DNA of 37,692 nucleotides from Clostridiales bacterium UBA2432 (GTDB lineage Bacteria; Bacillota; Clostridia; Lachnospirales; Vallitaleaceae), in assembly GCA_002342805.1 (NCBI GenBank), contig DDQW01000093.1, forward strand, positions 123,022 to 160,713. Reading direction: 5' to 3'. This document shows, piece after piece, positions 1-8,115 of the stretch. Numbering within the stretch: the first letter of the stretch is position 1; every line of letters begins with the position of its first letter. A program made the translations under genes and the position numbers. The notes beneath the pieces are model-generated. The model was given only the letters and a program-made list of their open reading frames with translations. It ran no database searches and had not been told where the DNA came from.

Positions 1-510
1 ATATATTTTATCTCTTTCAAACCTATTTCGCAAATAATTTGTTATTTCTAAGCCATCTTCTATATAAGTATTTACTGATATACTATTGATTGGCATGACA
101 TGATAGGATTTTCCCGAACCGGGTTGTTCCCAATTGACAACGACAAATTCTTCTTCAAGTTCAGCTAAATTTCTTCGGACTGCTCCTAATTGACTACCTC
201 CAGGTCCTCCGGCTAAAAACAGAATGATGGGATTACTCTTATCCTTTCCACGTATACTTACCCATTCTTTTTTTCCGTTGACATCCACTTGAATTAATTC
301 TGCAATTCCTGTATCTTGATTAATTTCTGGTGTATGAGCCCTTCGTTGGGATACAATCGTTATCGTCAGTAGTCCGATAACAAAAATCAATGTCATAAGT
401 GATGTTTTTTTTACTTTTTGATAAGACCCCATAGCAAATTGGATAAAACCGATTATTAAGCCGACTAGGCCACCTACTAATGTGAATGTAAATAAAATTG
501 TTTTAATCAT
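1..510 (-). CDS. alpha/beta hydrolase, proline-iminopeptidase-like, C-terminus outside window
   Basis: Only the first 170 codons are present; the gene runs off the left edge. I translated it from the minus strand: ATG at 510 with an AAAAGGAG ribosome site about ten bases upstream. Two hydrophobic segments come first (about residues 3-28 and 38-53), so the enzyme is probably membrane-anchored and faces outward. Then comes the start of an alpha/beta hydrolase fold with the oxyanion-hole motif AGGPGG and the strand VVVNWEQPGSGKS, which is characteristic of the proline iminopeptidase branch (usual form HGGPG ... DQRGSGRS). The nucleophile elbow and the rest of the triad lie outside the window. 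A similar two-part design, membrane anchor plus HGGPG hydrolase, recurs at 18786-19865. The substrate cannot be inferred. Confidence 0.8.
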   Translation of the reverse strand, partial: MIKTILFTFTLVGGLVGLIIGFIQFAMGSYQKVKKTSLMTLIFVIGLLTITIVSQRRAHTPEINQDTGIAELIQVDVNGKKEWVSIRGKDKSNPIILFLAGGPGGSQLGAVRRNLAELEEEFVVVNWEQPGSGKSYHVMPINSISVNTYIEDGLEITNYLRNRFERDKIY

Positions 511-601
511 TTTTCTTGCTCCTTTTTAATTTATTGTATAATCTTATTTTAACCTGCAATAATTTACCAGAGCTTTATCCAACCTTAAATATAGATTAAA
601 T

Positions 602-630
602 TTGACATATATAAAAGCATATGATATATT
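602..630 (+). promoter_or_regulatory. sigma-A promoter of the marR-nitroreductase pair
   Basis: Perfect -35 TTGACA (602-607), 17-bp spacer, -10 TATATT (625-630). It predicts a start near 637 and a leader of about 22 bases before the MarR ATG at 659. Confidence 0.85.
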
Positions 631-642
631 TGTATGTACAAA
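629..642. promoter_or_regulatory. palindromic operator, probably for the MarR protein
   Basis: Inverted repeat TTTGTA-TG-TACAAA overlaps the end of the -10 box and the predicted transcription start. MarR proteins bind short palindromes placed exactly like this to block their own promoter. The link to this MarR is inferred from position. Confidence 0.6.
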
Positions 643-658
643 CAATAGAGGTGATATT

Positions 659-1102
659 ATGAATGAAAATATGGACTTAAGGGATACTGAATGCCAATTA
701 AATAGCTGTTTATTCTTCTCTCTTTCAAAAGTTTCAAGAGCCCTAAAGAAAGAGGCTGATAATCGATTTGCTGTGACCGGTTTATCACCGAGCCATGCCT
801 TTATTCTTTATATTGTATGTCTCAAACAACGCATTCATCAAAAAGAGGTTGGGGATTATCTGATGTTAACTCCTTCAACAGTTACTCGCTTCGTAGAAAA
901 GTTGGAATCTAAAAAACTTGTCCGAAAAGAAGTCGAAGGAAAAAACGTCTATCTATGCGCAACACCTCAAGGTGAGGCATTAAAAGCTCATGTGATGGAA
1001 GCCTGGAACAATCTTAATAGAGCAATAAATTCAACATTATCTGATGAAGAAAAGAAACTTTACATTGAACTGAATAATAAAATATTAACGCATTTTGACT
1101 AA
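659..1102 (+). CDS. MarR-family transcriptional regulator
   Basis: 147 residues, the usual MarR length. The start is ATG 659, preceded by AGAGGTGAT; an upstream in-frame TTG at 602 is actually the -35 box and cannot be the start. The winged helix-turn-helix is seen around residues 55-105: a helix HQKEVGDYL, recognition helix TPSTVTRFVEKLE, and a wing KKLVRKEVEGKNVYLCATPQG. N- and C-terminal helices would form the dimer. The gene is 23 bases upstream of a nitroreductase in the same direction, so the likely job is to repress itself and that enzyme until a small aromatic or quinone-like ligand, or oxidation, releases it. The ligand is unknown. The palindrome at 629-642 is the candidate operator. 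Confidence 0.88.
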   Translation: MNENMDLRDTECQLNSCLFFSLSKVSRALKKEADNRFAVTGLSPSHAFILYIVCLKQRIHQKEVGDYLMLTPSTVTRFVEKLESKKLVRKEVEGKNVYLCATPQGEALKAHVMEAWNNLNRAINSTLSDEEKKLYIELNNKILTHFD

Positions 1103-1125
1103 TGCCATTTTAAAGGAGAATTATA

Positions 1126-1866
1126 ATGAATACAACAATTGAACTTATAAAAGACCATCGTTCCATAAGAGATTTTAAAGCAGATCCGATTGAAGAAAGT
1201 ATGATTGAAGAAATCATTCATGCCGCTCAAGCAATGCCAAATTCAATTAACGGTCAACAAACTTCAATCATCGTGGTTACAGATAAAGACAAAAGATCTA
1301 AACTTGCTGAACTCGCCGGTGGACAGCCTTGGATTGAGCAAGCCCCATTATTCTTATTATTTGTAATGGACTTTCATAAAACAGATTTAGCAGCTAAAAA
1401 AAATGGCTTAAACCAAGTGATCCATGAAAGTGTTGAAGGAACTATGGTCGGCACGTTCGATGCCGGTCTTAATATGGGTGCAGCTATTATTGCTGCTGAA
1501 TCATTAGGTCTAGGTGTTGTACCTATTGGTGGTATTCGAAGAAGTCCCGATGAACTCATTGAACTTTTTGAGTTGCCGGAAAAAGTATTTCCAGTTGCCG
1601 GTTTGGCAATAGGTCATCCAAATAGCTCCTCAAAGAAAAAGCCAAGATTGCCTGTGGATACTTTTCGACACAACGACGTCTATCAAACAAAAGACCTATT
1701 AAAATTAATTGATCATTATGATGCGCATATGACGGATTACTTAAAAGAAATTGACAGAGAACAAGAAGGCAATTGGAGTCAATTTACTTCCGGTGTATAT
1801 CAACATGTCTACTTTCCAAAAGTCCATCCGGCAATGAAAAAACAAGGATTTTTAAATAACAAGTAA
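1126..1866 (+). CDS. NADPH-dependent FMN nitroreductase, NfsA/Frp type
   Basis: 246 residues, matching the NfsA/Frp/NfrA1 oxidoreductase branch rather than the shorter NfnB type. Start ATG 1126 follows AAAGGAGAA at a good distance. Family landmarks: N-terminal HRSIRDFKADPI (FMN phosphate contact at the two arginines), the region NSINGQQTSIIVV, the central DAGLNMGAAIIAAESLGLGVVPIGGIRR, and the C-terminal NPSS-type loop GHPNSSSKKKPRLP. These enzymes transfer two electrons from NADPH to nitroaromatics, quinones, flavins or disulfides in the cytoplasm. It is the second gene of the MarR pair, so its expression is probably induced by toxic electrophiles. The physiological substrate is not shown by the sequence. 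Confidence 0.88.
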   Translation: MNTTIELIKDHRSIRDFKADPIEESMIEEIIHAAQAMPNSINGQQTSIIVVTDKDKRSKLAELAGGQPWIEQAPLFLLFVMDFHKTDLAAKKNGLNQVIHESVEGTMVGTFDAGLNMGAAIIAAESLGLGVVPIGGIRRSPDELIELFELPEKVFPVAGLAIGHPNSSSKKKPRLPVDTFRHNDVYQTKDLLKLIDHYDAHMTDYLKEIDREQEGNWSQFTSGVYQHVYFPKVHPAMKKQGFLNNK

Positions 1867-1880
1867 CAACTCAGAAACAC

Positions 1881-1921
1881 AAAAAACGACCACTTCTAAT
1901 AAATGAAATGATCGTTTTTTT
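1881..1921. terminator. bidirectional terminator between convergent genes
   Basis: A hairpin with arms around CGACCACTT and AAATGATCG is flanked by A6 on the left and T7 on the right. On the minus-strand RNA the two mismatches become G-U pairs, so it works best for the gene ending at 1932, but it can also end the plus-strand nitroreductase transcript. Confidence 0.65.
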
Positions 1922-1931
1922 GTATTTCTTT

Positions 1932-2801
1932 TTATTTTTTCGCCATTTTTACAAGTTGATTTACCGCATCTTTTAGCGGAATCGGTTTACGTCCAATGAT
2001 TTTTTCAAAGTCACTATTCACGACTTCTAATTCATTATGACGAATACCTTTTTGAATTTCAAGAAGCATGGGCATAAAGCTTTCCGGCACCCCTGCTTTT
2101 CTCATGATTTCTTCATATGTCTTATCATCAACTTGCAAGACTTCAATATCTTTACCAAGTATTTTACCGACTTCATTTGCAATTTCTTCTTGCGTATGAA
2201 GGTCTCCGCTTAATTCATATATCTTATTGTCATGTTTTTCTTCTTCAACTAAAACTGTTGCCGCGGCTAACGCATAGTCTTCTCGTAGCGCCCATCCCAC
2301 CTTTCCATCTTTTGCTGAAGTAACCCAAGGAGCTCCTGACAATACACCTTGAACTGAAGATACTTCATTTTCCAGATACCAATTATTTCTTAATATTGTA
2401 TAGGTAATTCCTGAGTTTTTAATCGCTGCTTCACTTTTTTGATGTACTTCGGCTAAGAATAGATTCGATTGTTCTGCATTGGCTAAACTCGTATAAACGA
2501 TAAATTGTACTCCGGCCTTTTTTGCCGCTTCAATAGCGTTCGTATGCTGTCTTATACGAGTTGCATTATCCCCATCTGTCGAGATGATGAGTAGTCTCTC
2601 TACGCCTTTAAAGGTATCTATCATTAATTCCACTTTTTCAAAATCACCTTTTCTTACATCAACGCCTTTTTCTGAGTAAGCTTTGGCCTTCTCAACCGTT
2701 CGAACGCTGACTGCGACTTCTTTCGGATCTACTCTATTTAGTAATTCCTTCATTACTAATGTTCCTAAATGTCCTGTTGCACCAGTAACCATATATTTCA
2801 T
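1932..2801 (-). CDS. NmrA-like NAD(P)-binding protein, quinone reductase QorB-like
   Basis: 289 residues. I chose the ATG at 2801: GGAGG ends six bases before it, whereas an in-frame ATG at 2807 abuts the ribosome site. The product begins MKYMVTGATGHLG, the GxxGxxG dinucleotide-binding turn of an atypical short-chain dehydrogenase. Further landmarks are VRTVEKA after strand 2 (NADP-type arginine), the acidic GVDVRKGDFEK, and YTSLANAEQSNLFLAEVHQKSE, where HQKSE corresponds to the cofactor-loop lysine region of NmrA/QorB proteins. The C-terminal half (EQEIANEVGKILGK-like segment) is the substrate cap. The family includes NAD(P)H:quinone reductase 2 and azoreductase-like proteins, and also redox-sensing regulators without activity. 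It is monocistronic, with its own promoter at 2854-2881. Confidence 0.82.
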   Translation of the reverse strand: MKYMVTGATGHLGTLVMKELLNRVDPKEVAVSVRTVEKAKAYSEKGVDVRKGDFEKVELMIDTFKGVERLLIISTDGDNATRIRQHTNAIEAAKKAGVQFIVYTSLANAEQSNLFLAEVHQKSEAAIKNSGITYTILRNNWYLENEVSSVQGVLSGAPWVTSAKDGKVGWALREDYALAAATVLVEEEKHDNKIYELSGDLHTQEEIANEVGKILGKDIEVLQVDDKTYEEIMRKAGVPESFMPMLLEIQKGIRHNELEVVNSDFEKIIGRKPIPLKDAVNQLVKMAKK

Positions 2802-2853
2802 ATACATCCTCCTTTTTAAAACTGATATCGATTCTCATTTGTCCTATACGTTT

Positions 2854-2881
2854 ATTATATCGCAAACATCAGAATTAGCAA
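2854..2881 (-). promoter_or_regulatory. promoter of the NmrA-like gene
   Basis: On the minus strand: TTGCTA (-35), 16-bp spacer, perfect TATAAT (-10). It sits between the end of the chemoreceptor gene and the NmrA-like start, giving a leader of about 45 bases. Confidence 0.65.
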
Positions 2882-2908
2882 GGAGGATTTTATACTAGCA
2901 TACTATAT

Positions 2909-4912
2909 CTATACATTAAAACGCTTTGTTTCTTCTGCAAGCTTTAATATATCTTGATTCAGAATTTCGATTGACTCACCAATTTCTGTCACTCGTGAGA
3001 GTTGCTCTTCCGTTGACGCATTTATTTCTTCTGTCGAGGCTGCAGATTCTTGACTAATCGCAGCCATAGATTCTAGAGATTCAATCAAATCATTCTTAAG
3101 TTTCTCAATATTTTTTGTCTCATTGATGAATTCTTGAATAATTGATTCAACACGATTAACACTGACCACCGTCTCATCAAAAACAACAACCGTTTCATTA
3201 AGGTTCTTTTTAACTGAATCAACTGAATCTTGAGTATGATTTACTTTTTCACTTGTGGAAGCGACCGTTTTTACAATATTACCTATGATGGCATTTATTT
3301 CTTCGGCTGAAGTGGATGACTGCTCTGCAAGTTTTCGAATCTCTTCTGCAACAACAGCAAATCCTCTTCCGGATTCTCCAGCTCTTGCCGCTTCGATTGA
3401 TGCATTTAAAGCCAATAAATTTGTTTGATCAGCAATACCTTTTATTGTCACAACAATGGTTTCTATTGCTTTTGAATTGTCTCTAAGTTCATTCACATTA
3501 TCAGCAACATTTGCTGTATTATCAATGGTAATTTGAAATAACTCCGATAAGGTATTAATATAATCAATCCCTGTATTATTTGAGTTTACCATTTCTTTTG
3601 AGACCGTTTCAGCAGTTGTAAGTTTTGAATAAATCTCTGTCACACTTTCACCCAGTTTTTGCCCGGTTATTAGGCGATCATTTACATTTTCAGCCATAAC
3701 TGCTGTACCGTTTGCGATTTCCTCAACTGCACGAGTTACCTCACTACTCGATGTTCTTAGACCTTCCACATTGTCTGTTATTCGGTTAGACGAAAGCGCT
3801 ACCTTATCAATACTATCTTTGGTTTCATGGATAAGATTACTTACATTGCTGGTCATTTTCTTGAAATGATTCGTCAATTGACCAATTTCATCTGTTGACG
3901 TATGATTAATAGAAACTTGAAAGTTTCCTGAACCGACTTGTTCCATAGATTTTTGTAACATTCGAATGGGTTTTATAACTAATTTATTTAAAAGTGTACT
4001 AAGAATCAATATTAGGACTAAAGTTGTAAGAATAATAACTATAAGATTACTAATCACACTTGCTTGAAAGATTTGATCGATTTCTTCAGTTGGATATGTC
4101 ACGAGTAAGGTTAAGTCATTATATATTTCTTTCATGGCATAATAGCTTGTTCCATCTATTTCTATCGTATTAAAGTTTTTCTCACCAGATATAAATGTAT
4201 TTAACCATGGAACCTCTGTTGCCAATGATTCACTTAATCCAAGTTCATTTTTCGCTATTAATGTTCCATCTTCATTCACAACAAGGGCAAATCCTGATGC
4301 TCCGATAACCAAATCATTCACTCTTTTTTGAAGATTCAAGTTATCTAATAAATCCTGAATCACTTGAGGTTCTATTCCTATTTGAACGATTCCTGGCTCA
4401 TCAATTCTAGACACCCCAATATATTGAAATAATTGGTTATCCGTACCGCGCAATGATGGTTCTTGTGCTAGGCTAGTCCCTGGATTACCGATTAAATCAA
4501 TAAATGGCTGTGTTTGATCCGATGTATTAAAATCAAAACCATAGAAATCTCTTACATTTCCGTATTGTATCACACCATTACTATCGATAACATGAATCTC
4601 AGAAACATTTAAATCCTCAGCCAACTGTTCCATTTGATTCGGCTCTAATAAGGTCGAATCCGCATCAATCATCTTGGCTATTGACAAGGTCAGATCAATG
4701 TTTTTTCTATTGAGCGCTTCTTTTGTAATGTCAACGATTTCAGCCGATGATTCTATGGTCATTTTAAGATTTGCTAGTTCATCATATAATTGTAAATTAA
4801 CATTATCTGCGAATGCATTATTCGTGGAGATCGTATTAAAAATGCCAATAAGCGAAATAGACAAAATAATGACTGCACTTGTAACTAGAAGCATTTTGAT
4901 TCGTAATTTCAT
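2909..4912 (-). CDS. methyl-accepting chemotaxis protein with Cache sensor
   Basis: 667 residues from ATG 4912 (AGGA six bases upstream; an in-frame TTG at 4918 is less likely). Order of parts: transmembrane helix 1 (about 6-26), extracellular double-Cache ligand domain (about 35-275), transmembrane helix 2 (SNLIVIILTTLVLILILSTLL), HAMP linker (KPIRMLQKSMEQVGSGNFQV onward), and a long coiled-coil signalling hairpin. Its tip carries the conserved IADQTNLLALNASIEAARAG and GRGFAVVAEEIRKLAEQS stretches that bind CheA/CheW. No C-terminal CheR-tethering pentapeptide is seen (the end is KRFNV). Cache receptors of this type usually sense small organic acids or amino acids. The gene is alone, with no other chemotaxis genes in the window, so it is a dispersed receptor feeding a pathway encoded elsewhere. 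Confidence 0.93.
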   Translation of the reverse strand: MKLRIKMLLVTSAVIILSISLIGIFNTISTNNAFADNVNLQLYDELANLKMTIESSAEIVDITKEALNRKNIDLTLSIAKMIDADSTLLEPNQMEQLAEDLNVSEIHVIDSNGVIQYGNVRDFYGFDFNTSDQTQPFIDLIGNPGTSLAQEPSLRGTDNQLFQYIGVSRIDEPGIVQIGIEPQVIQDLLDNLNLQKRVNDLVIGASGFALVVNEDGTLIAKNELGLSESLATEVPWLNTFISGEKNFNTIEIDGTSYYAMKEIYNDLTLLVTYPTEEIDQIFQASVISNLIVIILTTLVLILILSTLLNKLVIKPIRMLQKSMEQVGSGNFQVSINHTSTDEIGQLTNHFKKMTSNVSNLIHETKDSIDKVALSSNRITDNVEGLRTSSSEVTRAVEEIANGTAVMAENVNDRLITGQKLGESVTEIYSKLTTAETVSKEMVNSNNTGIDYINTLSELFQITIDNTANVADNVNELRDNSKAIETIVVTIKGIADQTNLLALNASIEAARAGESGRGFAVVAEEIRKLAEQSSTSAEEINAIIGNIVKTVASTSEKVNHTQDSVDSVKKNLNETVVVFDETVVSVNRVESIIQEFINETKNIEKLKNDLIESLESMAAISQESAASTEEINASTEEQLSRVTEIGESIEILNQDILKLAEETKRFNV

Positions 4913-4935
4913 AAACAATCCTACTTTCCTTTGTG

Positions 4936-4964
4936 AAAAAATATAATATTCCGTCCAATATTAT
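4936..4964 (-). terminator. hairpin plus T-run between EamA and chemoreceptor genes
   Basis: Inverted repeat ATAATATT / AATATTAT with a 6-base loop (4943-4964), followed on the minus strand by ATTTTTT. It may end the transcript of the exporter gene. The stem is all A-T, and it lies only about 24 bases before the chemoreceptor start, so it could instead be a regulatory palindrome. Confidence 0.4.
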
Positions 4965-5045
4965 CACAGTTTCATCTTATAATGTGTTTTATACAAAAGA
5001 ATTAAGAAATTGTTCACACTCTCTACATATATTATTAGGGCTCAA

Positions 5046-5918
5046 TCATTCGATTGTTCTTATAGTCTTTAAGGACCTCATGTATTCTCCAAAATATGTT
5101 GAACCAAGTATCAACACTACTCCAACCATCTGTTGTATTGTCATTGTCTCATGCAGAATAAGCATACTTAAAATAATTCCAAATGCAGGCTCTAAATAAC
5201 TATAAGACGCGATTTCCATAGAGCTTAATTTGCTATACACTGAAAAATATAAATTATATGCTATTCCGGTATGAATCGTACCTAATACAAGCACAAAAAC
5301 ACAACTCTTTATATCTAGCCTAATTAAATTATTCAACCCACCTTCCATGAGAACAAAAGGTATTAATACAAACGTCGCTGCTGCCATCTGTACTAAGGTC
5401 GACAAATTATGATCCATCTTCGAATTAAATTTTCGATTCATAATGACTATAGTGGCATATAATATACCTGATGCTCCACTAAATAGTATTCCTGACAGGT
5501 GTTGATGATCTAATGTTATAAGGCCAATGACGAATATTAAACCTGTAAATGAAATACCTATTATAGTCACTTGTAACTTACTTAGTCTCTCTTTCAAAAT
5601 CAAGGGACTTAACATCATTACATATACAGGGCACATATTATATATTACAATAGCTAATGAAACATTCGTGTTTTTATAACCGAAAAATAATGCCGCCCAT
5701 GCTAAGCCAATCATTGCTCCTGACAAAATATAGATGAATATATCTTTAAAAACAATATTATTGTAGCTTTTTTTCAAAAATATGATTATCGTAAGGATTG
5801 GTAAGGATATAATCGCTCTTAAAAAAGCAAGAACTACAGGCGATAACTCTATATTCCTTGTGAATATCCCAATACTCCCCCATAAAAGCATGACCAATGT
5901 TAATTTAAATTTTTCCAT
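5046..5918 (-). CDS. EamA-family (DMT superfamily) transporter
   Basis: 290 residues with about ten hydrophobic helices arranged as two EamA repeats. The first half starts MEKFKLTLVMLLWGSIGIFTR with the typical early tryptophan-glycine and a proline-rich helix 2 (ELSPVVLAFLRAIISLP). The second half starts at about residue 150 (SGILYATIVIMNRKF), and the end of the repeat carries SYLEPAFGIILSMLILHETMT, the family's hallmark EP..A.......L.E. The start has AAAGGAGGAGG nine bases upstream. Members export amino acids, amines or other small metabolites. It is 82 bases downstream of an AraC-type regulator on the same strand, a pairing that often marks a regulator-controlled exporter. Substrate unknown. 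Confidence 0.9.
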   Translation of the reverse strand: MEKFKLTLVMLLWGSIGIFTRNIELSPVVLAFLRAIISLPILTIIIFLKKSYNNIVFKDIFIYILSGAMIGLAWAALFFGYKNTNVSLAIVIYNMCPVYVMMLSPLILKERLSKLQVTIIGISFTGLIFVIGLITLDHQHLSGILFSGASGILYATIVIMNRKFNSKMDHNLSTLVQMAAATFVLIPFVLMEGGLNNLIRLDIKSCVFVLVLGTIHTGIAYNLYFSVYSKLSSMEIASYSYLEPAFGIILSMLILHETMTIQQMVGVVLILGSTYFGEYMRSLKTIRTIE

Positions 5919-5938
5919 AAATAAGCCTCCTCCTTTAA

Positions 5939-5955
5939 TCTATAGACACTATAGA
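5939..5955. repeat. 7-bp inverted repeat upstream of the EamA gene
   Basis: TCTATAG-ACA-CTATAGA, perfect arms, 21 bases before the EamA start. It could be an operator in the leader of the exporter gene or a small hairpin. AraC proteins usually bind direct repeats, so the adjacent regulator is not an obvious ligand. Confidence 0.4.
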
Positions 5956-6000
5956 ATAAAAGCGAAAAGCTGTATTGCACAAAATTGACATGAACGAATA

Positions 6001-6717
6001 TTATGATTTTTCTTCTATAATCTTTTTATACTCCATCGGACTTACTCCATTCATTTTTTTGAATTCTCTTATAAAATGTGATTGGTCAAAAAATCCCATT
6101 TCCTCACAAATCTCAAATACGTCTACACCCTTGTCTAAGTATTTTTTTGCTTCAGCTACTTTTAACTGTAATTTATATGCACTTGGAGTTGTATTAAAGA
6201 AGGTCTTGAATTTACGAATTAATGTGAACTTATTTATACCGAACATTTTCTCAAGGTCATGTAGCGAAAGTTCTTCTTTAAAATGATAATCGATATACTC
6301 CTTAATATCTAATAGTTCTTCCATTCTCATATTATTCATCCCATATGACATACTCGTGATGAAATCAAGAAACCCACTTACCGCCTCACCTTGTATTTTT
6401 GTCACTTTCGTAAACTCCATTTTACATTCATAGTACTTAGGATCAATATAGACCATAATAAATTGCCACTGATCAATATCATCAGGTGAACATCTATGAC
6501 TTAATAATGGCGGAATTATTATTAAGTCATTTTTTTCAAATCTATAACTTTCGTTTCCAAACTCAACAACTGTTGCTCCCATCTCAATAAGTCCGATAGA
6601 TAATTCTTTGTGCACGTGTTTTTTATAACTTTGTTCTTTACGTATGCATTGCTTAATCTCAATGCCTTCCATTATAGATTTGTTGATTTTTAAATATTTT
6701 ATCTTATTTGAGTTCAT
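6001..6717 (-). CDS. AraC-family regulator with cupin sensor domain
   Basis: 238 residues from ATG 6717, which lies seven bases after the stop codon of the aldo/keto reductase gene. The ribosome site is poor, so translation is probably coupled to that gene. A longer TTG-initiated form would overlap the reductase and has no family match. Residues about 15-110 form a cupin-like ligand domain (HVHKELSIGLIEMGATVVEFG, then IIPPLLSHRCSPDD with the usual P..HRC). Residues about 140-235 hold the two helix-turn-helix units, with LHDLEKMFGINKFTLIRKFKT in the first and FEICEEMGFFDQSHFIREFKK..G.SP.EY in the second. It is probably an activator of the downstream EamA exporter; the inducer may be the exported compound. 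Confidence 0.88.
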   Translation of the reverse strand: MNSNKIKYLKINKSIMEGIEIKQCIRKEQSYKKHVHKELSIGLIEMGATVVEFGNESYRFEKNDLIIIPPLLSHRCSPDDIDQWQFIMVYIDPKYYECKMEFTKVTKIQGEAVSGFLDFITSMSYGMNNMRMEELLDIKEYIDYHFKEELSLHDLEKMFGINKFTLIRKFKTFFNTTPSAYKLQLKVAEAKKYLDKGVDVFEICEEMGFFDQSHFIREFKKMNGVSPMEYKKIIEEKS

Positions 6718-6724
6718 AATATAT

Positions 6725-7690
6725 TTACCGATTATAACCAAATGGATTACCTGTATGTTCTTTCCATACTTTCTCACATTTTTCAAGCACTTCTTGACTT
6801 AGTTCCGGTCCTTCCATTGCTTTTATATTTTGTTCAAGTTGAGAAAGTTTAGAGACTCCACTAATAATACTTGTGACCTTTGCATTCGCAGTACACCATT
6901 TGAATGCTAACTCCAAAATACTGATTCCTGCTTCGTCTGCAATATCCATTAACTTCTCTGTTGATTGAATATTTGCTTCACTCCAATAACGATTTTTATA
7001 TATTTTATTATCGGATAATCGCGAATTTTTTGCCGGTCCGTTTTTATGTTTTCCTGTAAGAAGTCCTGCTGCTATTGGATTATATACCGATAAACCCATA
7101 GGATGCTTTTCAAGAAAGGGGATTAATTCAGTCTCTAGTGATCGTGTTATGGCATTGTACACATTTTGAGTCATCACCGGTTTTGCAAAACCTTCACGTT
7201 CACATATGGCCATCATATCAGCCAACTGCCATGCAGCATGATTACTTACGGCTACATAACGCACTTTTCCTTGTTCCACTAATTCTGTCATTGCCTCTAA
7301 AGATTCTTCCATGGGTGTGTTATAATCCGGCGCATGAAAATAATACATATCAACATAATCCGTATCTAGCCGTTTTAAGCTTTTATCAATTTCTGAAAAA
7401 ATAGCTTCTTTTGTAAGGCAAACTCCATTTAAATTTGTTCCACTTTCATATCCCACTTTTGATGCCAAGATAATCTGATCACGTTTATTCTTAATACCTT
7501 TGGCAACGATGGTTTCACTAGCACCATCTGTATAAATATTCGCAGTATCAAAAAGTGTTATCCCTTTTTCAAATCCATACTCCATGATTTTCAAACTTTC
7601 TTTTTCATCGGTTTGCCCACCAAAAGTCATCGTTCCTAAACTCATCTTTGGCACTAGTAAATCCGAATTTACCAATTCTGTGTATTCCAT
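6725..7690 (-). CDS. aldo/keto reductase
   Basis: 321 residues, full length for the NADP-dependent aldo/keto reductase barrel. The catalytic tetrad is visible: Asp48 and Tyr53 in LFDTANIYTDG, Lys78 in ILASKVGYE, and His119 in YYFHAPD. The N-terminus MEYTELVNSDLLVPKMSLGTMTFGG is typical of the AKR11/12/Tas-like bacterial branch. The C-terminal cofactor segment includes TSIISGVSKLSQLEQNIKA. GGAGG lies five bases before the ATG. It reduces aldehydes or ketones, or oxidises sugar alcohols; the substrate is open. It leads a run with the AraC regulator and then the EamA exporter, so a detoxify-and-export module is possible but unproven. Confidence 0.92.
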   Translation of the reverse strand: MEYTELVNSDLLVPKMSLGTMTFGGQTDEKESLKIMEYGFEKGITLFDTANIYTDGASETIVAKGIKNKRDQIILASKVGYESGTNLNGVCLTKEAIFSEIDKSLKRLDTDYVDMYYFHAPDYNTPMEESLEAMTELVEQGKVRYVAVSNHAAWQLADMMAICEREGFAKPVMTQNVYNAITRSLETELIPFLEKHPMGLSVYNPIAAGLLTGKHKNGPAKNSRLSDNKIYKNRYWSEANIQSTEKLMDIADEAGISILELAFKWCTANAKVTSIISGVSKLSQLEQNIKAMEGPELSQEVLEKCEKVWKEHTGNPFGYNR

Positions 7691-7727
7691 ATTTGCCTCC
7701 TTTAAATCATTTAATCGTTTCTCTTAT

Positions 7728-7736
7728 ATTGTACCA
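7728..7736 (-). promoter_or_regulatory. possible extended -10 promoter for the aldo/keto reductase
   Basis: On the minus strand TG-G-TACAAT, an extended -10 element, about 40 bases before the ATG. No convincing -35 was found. Confidence 0.4.
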
Positions 7737-7810
7737 TATCTTGAAATATTCTATGCTTTATTTTGCTTATAGTTATTTTTCAGACTATTCTGTTTTTAGC
7801 ATTAAGGTGT

Positions 7811-7839
7811 TTGACAACTCTTGCGCCTAGTGATATACT
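7811..7839 (+). promoter_or_regulatory. promoter of the DUF1328 gene
   Basis: Perfect TTGACA (7811-7816), 17-bp spacer, TATACT (7834-7839). Predicted start near 7846, about 43 bases upstream of the ATG. Confidence 0.85.
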
Positions 7840-7888
7840 TGAATCGGATAAAAAGATAACCGTTGTGACATATGAAGGGAGAGTTTTT

Positions 7889-8059
7889 ATGATACGATGG
7901 ACTCTAATTTTCTTGGTTATTGCAATTATTGCAGCATTTTTTGGATTTATTGGAATTGCAGGAGCTGCGATTGAAATTGCAAAATTTATTTTCTACATTT
8001 TCTTGGTTTTATTCGTAATTTCTTTAATCCTAGGTTTTGTTAAAGGAAGACGCGCATAA
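7889..8059 (+). CDS. small DUF1328 (YtjA-like) membrane protein
   Basis: 56 residues. ATG 7889 is chosen because AAGGGAGAG lies just upstream and the protein then matches the family length; an in-frame start further left would overlap the promoter. The product begins MIRWTLIFLVIAIIAAFFGF and consists of two hydrophobic helices around a glycine-rich IGIAGAAIEIAK turn, ending with basic VKGRRA. This is the usual DUF1328 layout. Family members are small inner-membrane proteins of unknown function, often induced by stress. The gene has a near-consensus promoter and a strong terminator, so it is an independent, probably well-expressed unit on the plus strand between two minus-strand operons. Confidence 0.88.
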   Translation: MIRWTLIFLVIAIIAAFFGFIGIAGAAIEIAKFIFYIFLVLFVISLILGFVKGRRA

Positions 8060-8069
8060 CAGACATAAC

Positions 8070-8099
8070 AAAGGAGTAGCTTATATAGCTACTCCTTTT
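8070..8099 (+). terminator. intrinsic terminator after the DUF1328 gene
   Basis: Perfect 12-bp stem AAAGGAGTAGCT / AGCTACTCCTTT with a 5-base loop, ending in a short TTTT run. On the minus strand it also follows the operon ending at 8116, so it may serve both directions. Confidence 0.75.
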
Positions 8100-8115
8100 A
8101 ACGTTTCCTCATAGA

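Noticed and set aside
602..658. N-terminal extension of the MarR gene from a TTG start
   Set aside because: The TTG is part of the perfect -35 hexamer, and the ATG at 659 has a good ribosome site.
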